From NCBI GenBank assembly GCA_047495785.1, contig JBLDXI010000064.1:434001-498000 (forward strand): a stretch of 64,000 bases of DNA, written 5' to 3'. The notes beneath the pieces were generated by a model. The model was given only the letters and a program-made list of their open reading frames with translations, did no database searches and was not told where the DNA came from. Position 1 is the stretch's first letter. Each line of letters begins with the position of its first letter. The position numbers were made by a program, and so were the translations under genes. Positions 10,113-22,789 of the stretch are shown piece by piece. The DNA is from Lepidodermella squamata (Eukaryota; Gastrotricha).

Positions 10113-11319
10113 GAAGTCATCGTTGTCATTCAGGTCAGTCAAGATTTCATATCACGTAAATGGTGTAAAATATGCTGTATAAAGATGGTGTAAAATCGCC
10201 ATCGATGCGTACCATTCTCATCGCTGTGTTTATTTGCTCAAATCTCTATGGCAGTGTGCGACTTTCAGGGGGGGATGGGGGGGATCATCCCCCCCAGCTC
10301 GGCCCGGCCAGTCAACAAAATGATAATTTATCCCACTGTTTTGTTAATTTTGGAAGGTTCTGGGGCGTGTTTCAGTGGAAAATATCCAAAATTTTCTCGC
10401 TTCGCTCGGTTATTAGCCGAAATGACTCGTCATTTTGGCAAATACAGCAAAAAATTTTTTTCCATCCCCGGGAGCTCGGGCATCGAAGATCGCACCCTGC
10501 TCTATGGAACTTTATTTTTATCGTTGATTTCAAATTACACGACTTGATTTAAATCGAAATGGCGCCGGAAAAAGATGGCTGGCTCCGGGAATTCGGAATC
10601 GCAACGCACTCGGCCTCTTCGAAGTTGTCGCCGCGGTTCATTAAATCGAGCCGGTAACTTTTGATCCACGGTTTATTGTTTCAGAAGGATAGAATATTGC
10701 GGTTAGAGCGCATCGTGTTTTTCTAATATCCGGCTTACTGCCAACTGCCTGGGAGAAGCTTCTGATTTGCATTATTCCTTCACATCGCGGGGTTGGCTAC
10801 AGAACGACTTGCGTGAAAACAAACAGAAAACCCATAGATACACAGAAAAAGGTGAAGTAAAGCGCGACTGACTTGTCGGGGATGCAAAATGCAAAAGTTT
10901 TACGCCATTGCTTTGTATTCTAGGCAAATCTTTCTGTCGCCCATCCCGCGATATACGTTTTCAAGTGTCCGAAACAAAGGACCAAGTCGACAGATAGCGA
11001 AAGTTACGAAACATGCGTTAGAGATATTTCGGCATATTTCTAAACCGCTCCCATTTTCCTAAAACACGAGAGGATTAGGAGCAGTGGTGTCAGAAGTAGG
11101 ATCCGAAAGCTGATGTGCTACTGTCCCAGCCAAAAAACCTAAGGGCCACTCTGTAGATTTTTCAGCCTTCCGAAGAAAGTCGCGAAAAGGCTTTTTTGCG
11201 TAGGCTGCTGGAGTTTCGCGGCAAAAAATTCAGAAATTGCTAGAGAAAAAATCTCAAGCCACAGCTCACTCTTCTTAGCCTTAAAAGAATTTCCGTCAAT
11301 CATGTCCTTTAATTAGAAA
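10113..11319. other. intergenic region with G-run palindrome
   Basis: No gene supported; the overlapping short plus-strand frames at 10172-10552 have no domain. A G-rich stretch followed by its complement (GGGGGGATCATCCCCCC, about 10280-10296) could form a hairpin or G-quadruplex. The downstream part is 5' flank of the receptor pseudogene and holds the shared word AATATCCGGCTT at 10725. Confidence 0.4.
10725..10736 (+). promoter_or_regulatory. shared upstream word AATATCCGGCTT (copy 1)
   Basis: The identical 12-mer lies upstream of three of the giant receptor genes (10725, 25717, 31779). It could be a retained control element or simply flank copied with the gene. No factor is assigned. Confidence 0.3.
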
Positions 11320-14300
11320 ATGTTAGCTTTCATTCTCCTGTGTATCCACTTGGGAACCAGCTCGGCTACAAACTGGCCGCAGCAAGCTACCAACTTGGAT
11401 GACGCCCTGAGCTTGCTTTCATATCAGGTAGATTTCTACTTCTGGCCGCTGACTGGGGTTGAAACGGGGTTTTTCTCGACATTCAGCAGCGAAATGAAAC
11501 AAGCCACCACCATCAATTCGGCCGCGGTAACGCAAGGACCTTACGCCATGGGGGCAGTAACGCTGTCTTCGCCTGGTAATGCCGCAATTCTAGCTTACGA
11601 CCTGCCTCATGCAGTACTCGATTTCACACTGACGTTCTACGTGAAAACGGATTGCAGCAAAGAAACGGGCCTCGTCTTCATGAAGAAATTCCTCTCAATT
11701 TACTGTAGCCCTTCAACGAAATCTCTGGTCGCCGTCACATGGGCTAGCTCCACTTCAGCGGGCATCACTCAAAGCAAAACGATGGCTCTCAATCAAACTT
11801 CAAAAAATGGCTTTTCGTCGCAGTGATCTACGACTCGAATCAACAGACGTTCGATTGGTTCAATGTACCCTGGGATTACACAGTCTTCAGCCGGCAAACA
11901 ATGTCCTCCGTTGTTATGGCGCCTTACACCGCATCAATTTCGATCGGAGAAGCTCAGAAGGCCGATGGCACGTCGTATTACACGACGGCTGGAAGCGACC
12001 AGTTCGACTGTATCACTTTGTACAACAAGCCGTTGGATGATAGCAACATTCTGAAAATGATGAACGCCTGCGGTTTGCCTATCGCGCCATCCAGCAAGTT
12101 GCCTGAAACATTCCGGCTGATGCCTGAAATCGACAGTTTAGCGATCCATATGCCGTTGAGAAATTTTGGGGATGCGGTTTTCCAGAAATACGGCTCTGAT
12201 ATCTATCGACAGGCTACGAGCTCAGCTACTACGGTCTCGACTGACCTATTCGGACCAAATGGCTACGGATCGATATCAGTTCAGAACGAAGGCGACAGAA
12301 GCTACAAAGTCGGAAACCTGCGAGCTAACGGGCCAGTTACTCTCGCCTTCTATTACAAAGGACCCTGCGAGCAAAACAGCGCAATTTTCGCCCTGGGTGA
12401 TGCTGGTTCCTTGTATTGCTCGCCTGGCTCCGGTCTTATCTACCAAGGAACAGCAGCAGGTGAAGCCTCGACTGCTGTGCCGTACCCTCGCCCGAATGAC
12501 TGGGTCTTCTTCGCATTTGTTTTCGGCACGAACCAGCTCGAGACCTTCTACCAGCTGCCTGAAGATGATGCCCTGCGGGTTGGCCCTACGACTAGCAAAG
12601 GTTTTGTTATTTCCACCGGCGGCTACGTGTCCATCGAAGCTTTCGGCTCAAAGGTTCATCCGAGCCATACAACGGATAGTTTAGGCTGTGCAACGCTCCA
12701 TGCAACAGCTTTGTCGCAAGTTGACCTTCGAATGTTGACGTACACGTGCGGTAAAAGACCGGCAAGGTCGGAATTCCTTCCCGATTCTTTCGACCAGCTG
12801 CCTCAGCTTGGAAACCTCGTCTATCACATGCCATTCGTTCAGAAGTCGCCGTATTCAGTTTTCGACAAATTCGGATCGACTGTGTGGTACGGCGAGGCTG
12901 AGAAACGAAACTCGACCACCTCACCGATTGGACCTTATCAAAACGGGGTTGTTACGGCAAACGGCCTTGGTCCAAAGATTTCGGGTGTAAAAAACCAGGA
13001 TTCGTTCACGTTTGTTTTCTTTTACCTCGGGCCGTGCTCTGGAACTGTAGGCATAGTCTATGCCTTACGCTATCGAATCACTTGTAAAAAAGATACTTTC
13101 ATTCTAAGTACGGCTACAAAATCATCGGATCCGGTGGAATGTGACGCTACTCGCTGGAACTTGTATGCCTTCACGTATGACGGTAATTCGACAGTGAGAG
13201 GTTTCAAATGGTCAGCTTCACCGTCGCAACCTTATCAGCTAAACGAAACAAAAGGCATGAAAATAGACACGCCAATGTTCCCTATTTACGACGATCATGA
13301 AATTGGAGATGCTGTGAAAAACGGCACGGCAAGCGCTGATGCTGATAAGAGGCGAATTTCCTGTGTCAGCTATTATTCTGGCGTGCTCAGTGTCAGTGAT
13401 TTGTTCAAATTCACCGGGGCCTGCGGGACCAAGCCATTAAGAGGGATGGAGTATTTCTCCGATGTTCTGCCCCAAAAACGTAGCCTTGTTTTTTATGCGC
13501 CATTCACTTCGAAAACTGGGCTATCACTATTCAATAAATTTGGAAATTTGATTACTCCTAAAGACCCCGGAACTGTCAAAATCGGCTCGGGAGGTCCTTA
13601 TGGTCTCGGATCGCTTGAAGGCGCCAAAGATCAAGCCGGCCCCACCCTTTCGATCATTCTCCCTGCTTCGTTCACGGTTTCCTTCTTCTTCAAATCGAGC
13701 GGTACTGGAAAACAGGGCATCTTTTTGCCTGGAAAACTGTCGATCTACTACGATTCGGAAAAGGGCATTGTTGCTAAATCGAGGGGCGATGACAAATTGT
13801 TTTCTGTCGAAAGAGCTAAGCTATCGTATGAACCCAATTCATGGCTTTTCGTGGCCTATACTTACAACTGGCCAACACGGACCCTGCGGGGTTTTTACAT
13901 GAGGGAAAGTGATGATAAAGTCAAAGATCACTTTACAACCATGAATTTGACCCTTGAAGGTTGGGAAATATTCGCCTATTTTGATGTTCGTATCGGCCTA
14001 GCTAGAGTCACAAGTCAAGAAAACTGCTACATGGATCCGGGCCAAGAACTATCGTGTATTGCTTACTATTCTACAGCTTTGACTGATGTCGAAGTCGCGA
14101 AACTTCCGTACGCTTGTGGCAAGACGTACCCGAAACCTTCGTTTCTACCAACGAATTTCGCAAAAATGCCGGAAAATCAGTCATTGATCGTCTATTTGCC
14201 TTTGACCTCCAGTTCGGAACTGTGCGCAATCGACAAGTCTGGCACTGATCTATGGGATGTTACCTTTTAGAAGTGGATCTTATTCTGCTGATAAGCAGCT

Positions 14301-16189
14301 TCTGGTCGTTAACAATCTGCCAATTCTCGAAAACTACACAATCGCGTTCTACTACAAAGGCTCTTGTTCGGGGCCATCTGGATTACTGTCTACTGAGCGA
14401 TTCACTGTAAAATGCGAAAACTCTGCCATTGCTTTTGCTGCTTGGTTAACGAGTGGGTATAACAAACTCTCGCTGCCAGTTGCCTACGACCAGCCTCGAT
14501 CTTGGCGATTCTTCGCCTACACTTTTGAGAATAAAATTTTGCGAGGCTATCGCGGAACAACAGAATCTAAAAGTTTGGTATTTGCCAATACTACTGCAGG
14601 TTTTCCAGCAGATACCAGGATTAATCTCGGCTATTTGAACCTTGAGTTGGGAACCTCCTATTCTGGGTCGGATGTAGTTCCTCTAGCTAACGGAGATGAA
14701 TTGGCCTGTGTAAGCCTTCATTCGGCTATTCTCTCAATGGACGAACTGGCTATTCTTGCTGATATCTGCAACGATACCCTACAAACCACTTCGACTTCTA
14801 CTACTACTATAACTACTACGACTACTTTTACAACAAGTACCACTGCAACGACTCCAGTATCTTCTACCACGAATTTCGGTATCACATCACCAACCAGTGC
14901 TGGAATCACTTCATCACGAATGCAAGGAACATCAACCACAATGGCGAGAGCCAAGACGCCAGAAACCTCGACCCCGAGCTTGGAACCAGAGCCAAGAAAA
15001 CGCACGGACTCGAACGGTGAGATGAAAATCGGCACGACGATATCAGCCCAGAGTATTATACCTCGCTTGGATCGCAATGGAGTCTCACCGCCCGACAAAC
15101 CATTCGACACCGTCGAAAATGTCCTGAAACGATGTGACCACTTTGACCCTACGCGATACGCCCCTCCTAAAATCAAAGGCAATGAACCTATCTACGTGAA
15201 CATAACTTTCTATGTCCCGGGTTTAAATGAGCTATCGAGTGAGGATGACACAGTTGCAGTTAGCGGGGTCGTCCTACTCTCGTGGTCTGTTTCGACGTGC
15301 CCAAAAAACTCAACCGACCCAGTCGCAAGCCGGCAGAGAGAGCAGATCCATGTTGGAAACCCGAACGAAGTCTGGCTCCCTCAGCTTCGGTTCATCAACA
15401 GCGCCCAGTCGAATGTCTACATGAAGAACGTGGCGGTTGGCGATGATTTTCTGATCACAATGGACGGAGCTGGGGCTATGGAGAGTCCGAATAAGACCTA
15501 CAACTTCTACTGGATCCGGGAGGGGTTATTCAGGGCTGATTGCACGTTGGAGATGAAAGGGTTCCCCTTCGATGAACAAACCTGTGAATTTGTGTTCGGG
15601 TTACAGCGATCGAACCTTCAGCTTTCTTTCATGGATCCGCCGACTTTCCTGTGGGACGTTGATGCTGTTGACAATTCTGAGTGGTTGCTAACAGAATTTA
15701 GTAGTCACATATCATGGGCGTATTTCAATGGGTACAACGTATCGATTGTTGTCTATGAAGTCAATTTCAAGCGATTCCCAAATTACTACATCAACAATTA
15801 CTATTTGCCGAATGCGATTCTGGCCAGTTTGGACCTGGCAGCTTTTCTGATGGCCCCAGCTATGCCAGAACGGTCTGCCTTTACTGTTACAATCCTTCTG
15901 GCAATGGCTGTTACCCAGAATGACGTCATAAGCCAGGCCCCAAATACAGATAGTACCATTTTGAGTACGTACATCCAATGGATGGCGATGTTTTCAGCTG
16001 CGGTGACGCTTTACCACTTGGTATCGCTATGGCTCGCCTGTTCGTATTTCGTGGAGGGCAAGCGTGAGATGAAATGGACGAATGAGCTTGGTTCGACTTC
16101 TCGATATACCAGCTTTTATTGCTGCTGTGGCTTTCTTCGCTTATCAAAATTATGTTTTCCTTAAAAACTGCAGAATTCGCACGGGCTAA
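11320..16189 (+). pseudogene. LamG(x5)-Cys-loop receptor, copy 1, pseudogene
   Basis: Full-length relative of the four intact giant receptor genes but with three frame lesions. One base is missing in an A-run near 11801, so the first frame stops at 11826. About 32 bases are lost near 14266 at the domain 4/5 boundary, so the second frame stops at 14270. Eleven bases are lost near 16070, between M3 and M4. The normal stop after LKN is also gone and the M4 frame runs to a TAA at 16187. Otherwise everything is present: signal peptide, five LamG-like domains, Thr stalk, Cys-loop (C-13-C with FPFDEQ), M1-M4. Pore residues are still intact, which suggests recent inactivation. The multi-base deletions cannot be read errors; the A-run alone might be. 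Confidence 0.85.
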
Positions 16190-16888
16190 CACTGAATGCC
16201 AACATTTTCCTCATTCTTGTATATCCATCCTACTAAGGACTCCGTCACTCAATGTAACTCAAGTAATTTCGTTAACTTTCCTCCAGTCTCCAGTATTTTC
16301 TGATCTTTGACGGTTTCTCGAAACTCGAGATTTTGAAAATAAATTATTCGCTGTGAAAATGCGAATCTCGCATATTCTTGCTTCATTTGATAGTGGCAAC
16401 AAGCGCAAACACGTTTGCAGGCGATTCGCACACATTTCGGATGGCCGATATTTCGCTGCCAGCCAAAACAGGCCGAATCGCTGTTTTCAGCCCTTGTACG
16501 CATCGCAGCTGTGCGGAATCGTGCTGAACCCAGGCGAGAACCAGCTTTAAGGGCTCGAGTGCTTTCCAGCCGACAAGAACCCCGCAAGTAACCCTGTAGC
16601 AGCGCTCATCCGGGCTGCTCTTCCTGATGTTCTCCGCTTTACCTTATTCTTTTACTAAGTTTTACAAGCTTCATCCTTACGCTGTGAAACCTGAACGATT
16701 GGGAACGTGTTACACGTATTATTAGTATTGGGAACCTCCGGCAACTCATCCAAAAAATGTGTCATCAATGATTTGAAGGAATCCAGTGATGAGGTTTAGA
16801 ACCGGGGTAAAACATCATAATAAATAGAGTTGATTCAACCTTTTGAAGTCCTTAATGTTATTAGCGAACAGCCAATTATTGCAATTGG
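16190..16888. other. intergenic region
   Basis: No gene supported. The last 180 bases resemble the 3' flank of PAN-like gene A (around 5330-5550), marking the edge of the duplicated unit. Confidence 0.45.
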
Positions 16889-19800
16889 TCACATATCGTT
16901 TGGAAAAATTTCTTCGACCATGAAGTAGCTCGTCCCTCCCAGTCCAATTCCTAAGAAAAAGAAATATTTGAGGAATCCGATGGAATTGCATTCCAGCTCA
17001 CCGCTGTTGTACATCATGCCAGGGTAAGACGTCGATTTTACAGCGTATTGGATCGTGAACGTTACTGGGCCTGAAGCAACTGGCATCTTGCATATACCCT
17101 CAACTGTAATTTCATAATGATTATCGAGAATAAATGCAAAACAAATCGGATTACCATAACCCGGTCGACCGATGTGGACCCCGTGGTAGCCATCCCACAA
17201 CAGCATTGACGTTTCGATCTGTGTCGGATTATTGCACTCATTCCCGTTTATGCGAACAAACCTTAGACAAAACTGTGGACTAGGCTATTTCATAGACAGT
17301 TTTCAAGTTTACCATTTCAAGTTTTCAGAATAATACTGCCAGTAATCCAAGGTTCCGATGAACATGCCAGTGTACCATTTCACATGGATAAACGATGTGT
17401 CTTGCAGTTTTGTCCACACGAAAGTCTAGAAGAAACAATAAGAATAACCATCAGAGGGAAATTTCGTTGAAATATATATGCCTTCAGGGGTGTGTTTGCA
17501 CACGGCTGATTCGAACAGCCACTGCTGCAACTTCCAGTGTAACGACACGAGTCTTTGAAGCTGAAATACTGCCTGTTGAAGTAGGGCAGATCGGCCATGG
17601 TCCCATCCGATAGCAACAAGCCGTTCGTTGGCAGCAGCTCGTTGATTTCTTCGACGAAAATTTGAGACGGCTGGCCGTTGCCAAGGTTAACTTCGATGTA
17701 GGAAACAGCGTCAGGGCCGAAAGAAATGCAATTCTGATCGACCATTATGTTGATATCGTATTTGCCGATAGGAAGATTTCTGCACACGCCATCAACTTCA
17801 GGCGATGGAAATGAAATGTTCGGATGAAATAAGACATTGGTCGGATAAAAAAAGACATTTGTCGAATGAAAAAGCCACACCCCTGAATTCAAGGGGGAGA
17901 AGGTGCACGAGTTAACCCGGGTGATTTCACTAAAAGCTGAAAGTCCGATTTTTTTATCACTCTAATTTTCTGGTTGGTGCAACATCAATTTAATACTTTT
18001 GAATTGAACTCACGATTGAAAGTTGTCGCGCCAACCGCCATTCGCCCGGCCGAGTAGGTGGCAGACTGAGCCTGGTACAGCGTGTGCTCAATCGGAAACG
18101 GATCCGTGCATTGGCGGCCGTTGATGAGAGCGAAAAAGTGGATGCATCGCTTGTAGACGTCAAACATAACCTTGGCATGCCAGTAGATACGCAGCAGCGA
18201 AGTAGCACTCCGCTTCTTGTATTTCAGAATTTGCTAAGACAAAGGTTTCATTAAGGCAGATTGACGATTCGAGTGAGTTTGTCTTACATAAGGCAGTTGC
18301 TGTTCTCCTGTTGCATAAGGCACCGACTCTTGAAATTGCTCAGAATTGGTATTGAATACCGTTGAAGCTCGACAAATTAGGGTATCGTCTGACGGAACGA
18401 TACAAGTTAGCAAAAATATGAGCGTTCAGAATATGTATAATTCAAACCTGTTTTGAATAGGTAACTCGCAGGTATGAATTCTTCAAAGTAAACGAAGCTC
18501 GGTGCAGAATAGGGGCCCATGTTTACACCGATTCCGACGTACATGTCCTGACCCTGTTCTCGCCGCAGGTTGACGCTGTACGACCGATCACCGCGCGGCA
18601 CCTCGTTGAACGTACACAGCATTTCGCCTACATTGTAGCGTAAATTTGTGTTCTTATATATTGGTTTTGACTAACCCCCCAGGGCAACGCCAGCATCTGC
18701 GCTGTAGCCAGGATTCTTCATATCGCGACCGATGTGGTGTGTGAGGCTGAAATTTGGCGAATTTCAAAGCCGGATATATTGATAGAAAATTCATGCCCAC
18801 CCTTTCTCGCCCATGCAGAAGTTACCGTTTAGAGTCACGTCAACGTAGGCTACTTCTCTTGCGCAACAACGCTGACCCCATATGTACCTTTAAAATATCA
18901 AGGCTCAACGATTCTTTGCGAGCGATCTTAGGCACTTACCATGTGAAGCTCATTGATACCCGAACGTGCGTGAAATCGTGTAGCTTTTTCCAAGTTCCTT
19001 GCTGGTAAAATAGAGGTAAAATTCTTTTTATCATGCATATTTTGTTGAGAGATTCGACATCATTCAGCTTTCAGAAAACGCCAAAAAATATGTTCGATAA
19101 ACTTTCAAAATTGGGATGGAAGCTGAATAATATCTGATTAGCTTAATTGGTAACTAGCCAGCTGCCTTCTTCAAAATTATATCTTATTGGGCTTTGAATA
19201 TTTGGGAAAGTACTAGTAGATTCGAAATACAGGGGTGCCGGAGGTGTACTCAACCACACGAAGGGTGAAAAAACCTCTAGAGAGACCCTGTGATTTCTTC
19301 GGTTTCAAAATCCTACTTCGCAAACCGGCATTAGGCACACCACTTTCGAAGTAATTAGTTCATAATTGAGTGGATAATTTTCTGGGTCAAAATACCAACT
19401 TACTCTGAAGTTCGTTATTGTGGATCGGCTGTAATAATACAGCGCGAACTGCGTGAAATGAACCCTGCGAGGATACTCAACACAGCCGTTCTCTTCACCT
19501 TTGTAAAAATAACAAGGAAATGCATTACTTTATTAGCACAGATGATAGATTTCTTACCAGCACAATACGATTTAGTCCCATCACAGTCCTGAATGCAAAC
19601 CGGAGTGATCGCATTCAGGTCATTTGTCGTTGGGACCGGGCAGAAGTTATCGCAATCCTGCACGCCATTGCGGCGATCGGTCACGCCCTCGTCGAAATTC
19701 ATCGCCGAGATGAGAACGCCCCGCATCAGGGCAGAAACGCTGCTAGACTGCTCTGACCTGTCGAAATCTCGCGCTTGGACTTTGGTCGCTCGCATCAGTA

Positions 19801-20062
19801 TGCAGGTCCGGTTGTACGGTTCGAAGAAGGCCGTTCGACACGGTGGGTCGGCCGAGGACAGGCATCGCGTGGCACAGCTCGATTGGTCCTTAGTCGTAAG
19901 TTGAGGCTGGATGATGTAACGCCCGAGGGCAATGTCCATCATGTCCAGAGTTATGAAAGACTCCGAGGTCTGTATCATACGTGTGCATCGCCCCCGGAAT
20001 ATCAGCTCGCCTACAACGGGGCTGGTCAAAATTGCGACAAGAAAAGCTAGGTCAAAAATCAT
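16889..20062 (-). CDS. secreted PAN/apple-like multi-exon protein, copy B
   Basis: Thirteen exons at 20062-19558, 19498-19404, 19001-18940, 18887-18801, 18746-18676, 18627-18448, 18388-18288, 18233-18014, 17795-17482, 17425-17313, 17261-17155, 17103-17002 and 16950-16889 total 2,019 nt, giving an intact 672-residue protein. Exon sizes equal those of copy A except one codon in exon 6. It starts with a signal peptide (MIFDLAFLVAILTSPVVG), then a PAN/apple-like cysteine segment (CATRCLSS, CRTAFFEPYNRTC) and a long unrecognised secreted part. Intron 9 begins GC in both copies; all others here begin GT. Intron 2 (402 nt) is longer than in copy A and contains a dispersed repeat near 19222. The last two introns keep an open frame, so a naive reading merges them into the protein. 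Confidence 0.82.
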
Positions 20063-20949
20063 TTTTGTTTTTTTTCTACCGGTACAATAGTTTCATCGTT
20101 TTGGGTATTAGAAGGATTGCGGCGCGTTGCTGTTTGTCTAACGCTTAATAACCGACAAATCTAGGGGTAACCTCTGCGCATTGGTAAATCACGCAACGGG
20201 ATGAGAAACCGGTGTTTTTGCCGAGCGCGCCATCAATTATTCAGAACTACAATCTAAGCGCTGCGCCTTTAAAAAGGGACAATAGCGAGTGTTTAACCTT
20301 GCCCGTACTTTGCATTATTAATACGATCGATTAATTGCTTTGTTCTGCGTCAACTGTTAATAAATAGTTGAGTGTGATAACTAGCGTCTTAGAAAAGCAA
20401 ACTATGTTTTTATCTTTTATTGCGGCACAAAAAAATATGAAATGTCTCGGAATACTTGAGGCGAAGATAGATGGCAATTTTTCAAAATTTTAAATCAATA
20501 GCTTCAAAAGAATTGATAAAATGTTTATATTTTAGAATAATTCATTCCATTTTTCGAGGATTGTAAATGCAAGGTGATTGAGAAGGATGGCTTGAATTTT
20601 CAAGTGCAAAGTCAGTTTCCGCCTGGATTGGGAACGGTGGGGACTTGCTGGGGTCTACAGCAACTAACCATCCAAAGCGATTCGATCGGGCTCGTTCGTA
20701 CGGGCTGCTACTGGCGATCTTCCTCGTGAATGATTAAATCATGACCACCCTTACACTATTTCGGCAATTGAATGCATTTTCGCAATTAATACATATTCAT
20801 TTGTTTCCTTCTGTAAGCTGGCTTTGGGTTCGATAAGAGCCTCTATCTAATAGAATTCCAGTCACGAACTCGAAGTTAATCCTCCGTCTGCAGAGGTTCG
20901 GAAATGTGCATACACATGAAATGCGAACATTTTCAACAACAACAGACAA
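20063..20949. other. intergenic, divergent promoters
   Basis: Lies between the minus-strand PAN-like gene B and the plus-strand small secreted gene, so it should hold both promoters. No open frame with content and no repeat that I can define. Confidence 0.35.
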
Positions 20950-21657
20950 ATGAAAATTTGCCTCGGTCTTCTACTTGCTCTCGCAATCTTGGAATGCAAC
21001 GCGGGACGGTCTCGATTCGGCCGGCAGGGTCGATTTGGCGGTAGGGCTGTCTTTCCGGTGGAAACTGACGAGCTAAAACCATTCGTTCGCTGTAAGCACC
21101 CGCACGACACTCGAATTCGCTGCTCAGAAAGCGAATGCGACTCTTCTAGGCTCATGGTATGACTACGAATTTTCTCAGAATTTTCAGTCTCAATTTCTGC
21201 CAACTAGGGATTGGCCCCGAAAATCCTGAGAATTGAAACGCCTGATTACTACTTCTGCAATGCCCTAGTGGTACGTCCGCTCATCTTGGTTCAGATTTTT
21301 GCATGATGAATTATTCACACCAGGGCGTTTACTTGTGCGGCAATGAATGCATCGAAGATCAACACGACTGTCCTAAAGGAAAGGAACCGGTATTTAGTTT
21401 GCTTATCGATTTTTCCATGTCGATATTGCACTGTAATTTTCCCGCCAATACAGACAGGCTATTGGTTATCTGATTCGAATACGCATGCGATGATGATGTG
21501 CGAGAATCGCAGAAAGTACGGCCAGGCGAATGTGCTGAGAGCAACACGCTCCAGTAGGTTCACGGCCAACAACGAGCGGCTTAACATCGCTTGCTCGGCT
21601 GGCGGCAGCGGCAGAGTTAGAGCGGAATGTCAAGTCTCAAAGCACGCAATTATTTAA
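20950..21657 (+). CDS. small secreted Cys-rich protein, member 1
   Basis: Four exons, all phase 0: 20950-21156, 21208-21270, 21324-21389 and 21454-21657, giving 179 residues. Signal peptide MKICLGLLLALAILECNA, then an Arg/Gly-rich stretch (RSRFGRQGRFGGR) and the cysteine pattern CKHPHDTRIRC-ESEC. Exon 3 has YLCGNECIEDQHDC, exon 4 two cysteines. It shares exon layout and cysteine spacing with the genes at 22085 and 54433 but is the most diverged. AATAAA follows the stop at about 21687. I do not recognise the family; the sequence says only secreted and probably disulphide-bonded. Confidence 0.75.
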
Positions 21658-22084
21658 TTTCGAGACATGAATCATTGATGAAAACGAAATAAAGTTCAAG
21701 GTTTAACATTGCTATATTCCTTTTTGCTTTCATGGAGTCAGCATTCAGCTGAATGTAAAATTGCCCGAAACTATTAAAAGGCAAAACGCGAAGGTCATCT
21801 TTCATCATTCGGCCGAATGTAAAATTGAGCACCTTGGTTCAAATTCGATGATGATTTTTCATAACAATTCATGATTGCTGAAATTCGAACCTTCCGGCGC
21901 TCTTCAGTTCTGCGCAGGATTATTTTAAATATTAAATTCTAATTTTATTCTGATCACATGCTCTCCGTCTAGCCAGCATCGGATTGGAATATCTGTACAG
22001 AAAAACATAGAAATTTGCTTGAGAACCCAACGCAGTGCGCTCGGTTTTATTTCCGCTGATCTTTCGTGTTATCTCTGGTATCGA
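21658..22084. other. intergenic region
   Basis: Short spacer between two small secreted genes of the same family; nothing coding seen. Confidence 0.4.
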
Positions 22085-22776
22085 ATGGCGATTTCAACAG
22101 CTGCTCTTGCCGTTGCCTTCGCTTGCATTGTCGCTCATTCATCGCTGGCATGTGCGCAACGCAGTAGGTTCAAATTTCCGGCTCCGTACTTCAAATGCAA
22201 ACACGCAACCTCGTCGAAAGCTTTCTGCTCGGACATGCCTTGTGATCCTATGAAAGCTCAGGTAATTTTAAAGACAGCTCACGACCTATGGATAAGGATT
22301 TTGATATCTTCCAGAAAAGCGTCCCTGATGGTGCTGTTATAGTCAAGTACAAAACTCGAGCAGTTTGCGAAGGATCGTCTGTAAGTTTTCAAAATTAGAC
22401 ATTCCACGATTCATGGAGCTTGGTTTCAGGGCGTGGTAAGATGCAACGATGGCAGGTGCGTTGATGAAGGAATCGGATGCCCAGACAACACTTTCCCGGT
22501 AAGTTCAAATTTGCATTCTGTATCCTGTTTGCTATCTTTTTCCATTCTGCTTTGCAGCAAGCTTATTTTCTGTCCGGTATTGCAAATGAAGCTATGCATC
22601 ACTGCCGGGCTATCGAGCAGTATTCTTTCGCGAATATAATCACGATGGGCTATCAACAGGAGTGGAGGGTTCCATCTGCGCAGTACGACATTGCCTGCCG
22701 GCGGAAGTACGCAACCATTCTCTGCTACGTCGACCAACGCGAAGCTGCCTACGAGGCCAGGGTTGTTGATGAATAA
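22085..22776 (+). CDS. small secreted Cys-rich protein, member 2
   Basis: Four phase-0 exons: 22085-22261, 22315-22380, 22430-22498 and 22558-22776, giving 176 residues. I chose the ATG at 22085 because it begins a good signal peptide (MAISTAALAVAFACIVAHSS); the open frame upstream starts only with TTG. After it comes YFKCKHATSSKAFCSDMPCD. Exon 3 reads GVVRCNDGRCVDEGIGCPD, nearly the same as in member 3. Exon 4 has YFLSGIANEAMHHCRAIEQY. The poly(A) signal AATAAA overlaps the stop codon (GAATAAA at 22771). The introns are 49-59 nt with GT-AG ends. Function unknown. Confidence 0.82.
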
Positions 22777-22789
22777 AATATAAAAATGT

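Noticed and set aside
10172-10552. Overlapping plus-strand ORFs of 126 and 99 residues
   Set aside because: They read a G/C-run palindrome and AT-rich sequence, share no domain and are in different frames of one stretch.
11823-14270. Three separate genes in the receptor copy 1 region
   Set aside because: The three frames line up end to end with single intact paralogues; the breaks are small deletions, not gene boundaries or introns.
16951-17001. Hydrophobic stretch (FLKYFFFLGIG) near the C-terminus of gene B, like a membrane anchor
   Set aside because: It is translated intron: GTGAGC...TTCTTAG bounds 51 nt, and gene A has an intron at exactly the same place before the same GAATTGGACTGG exon.
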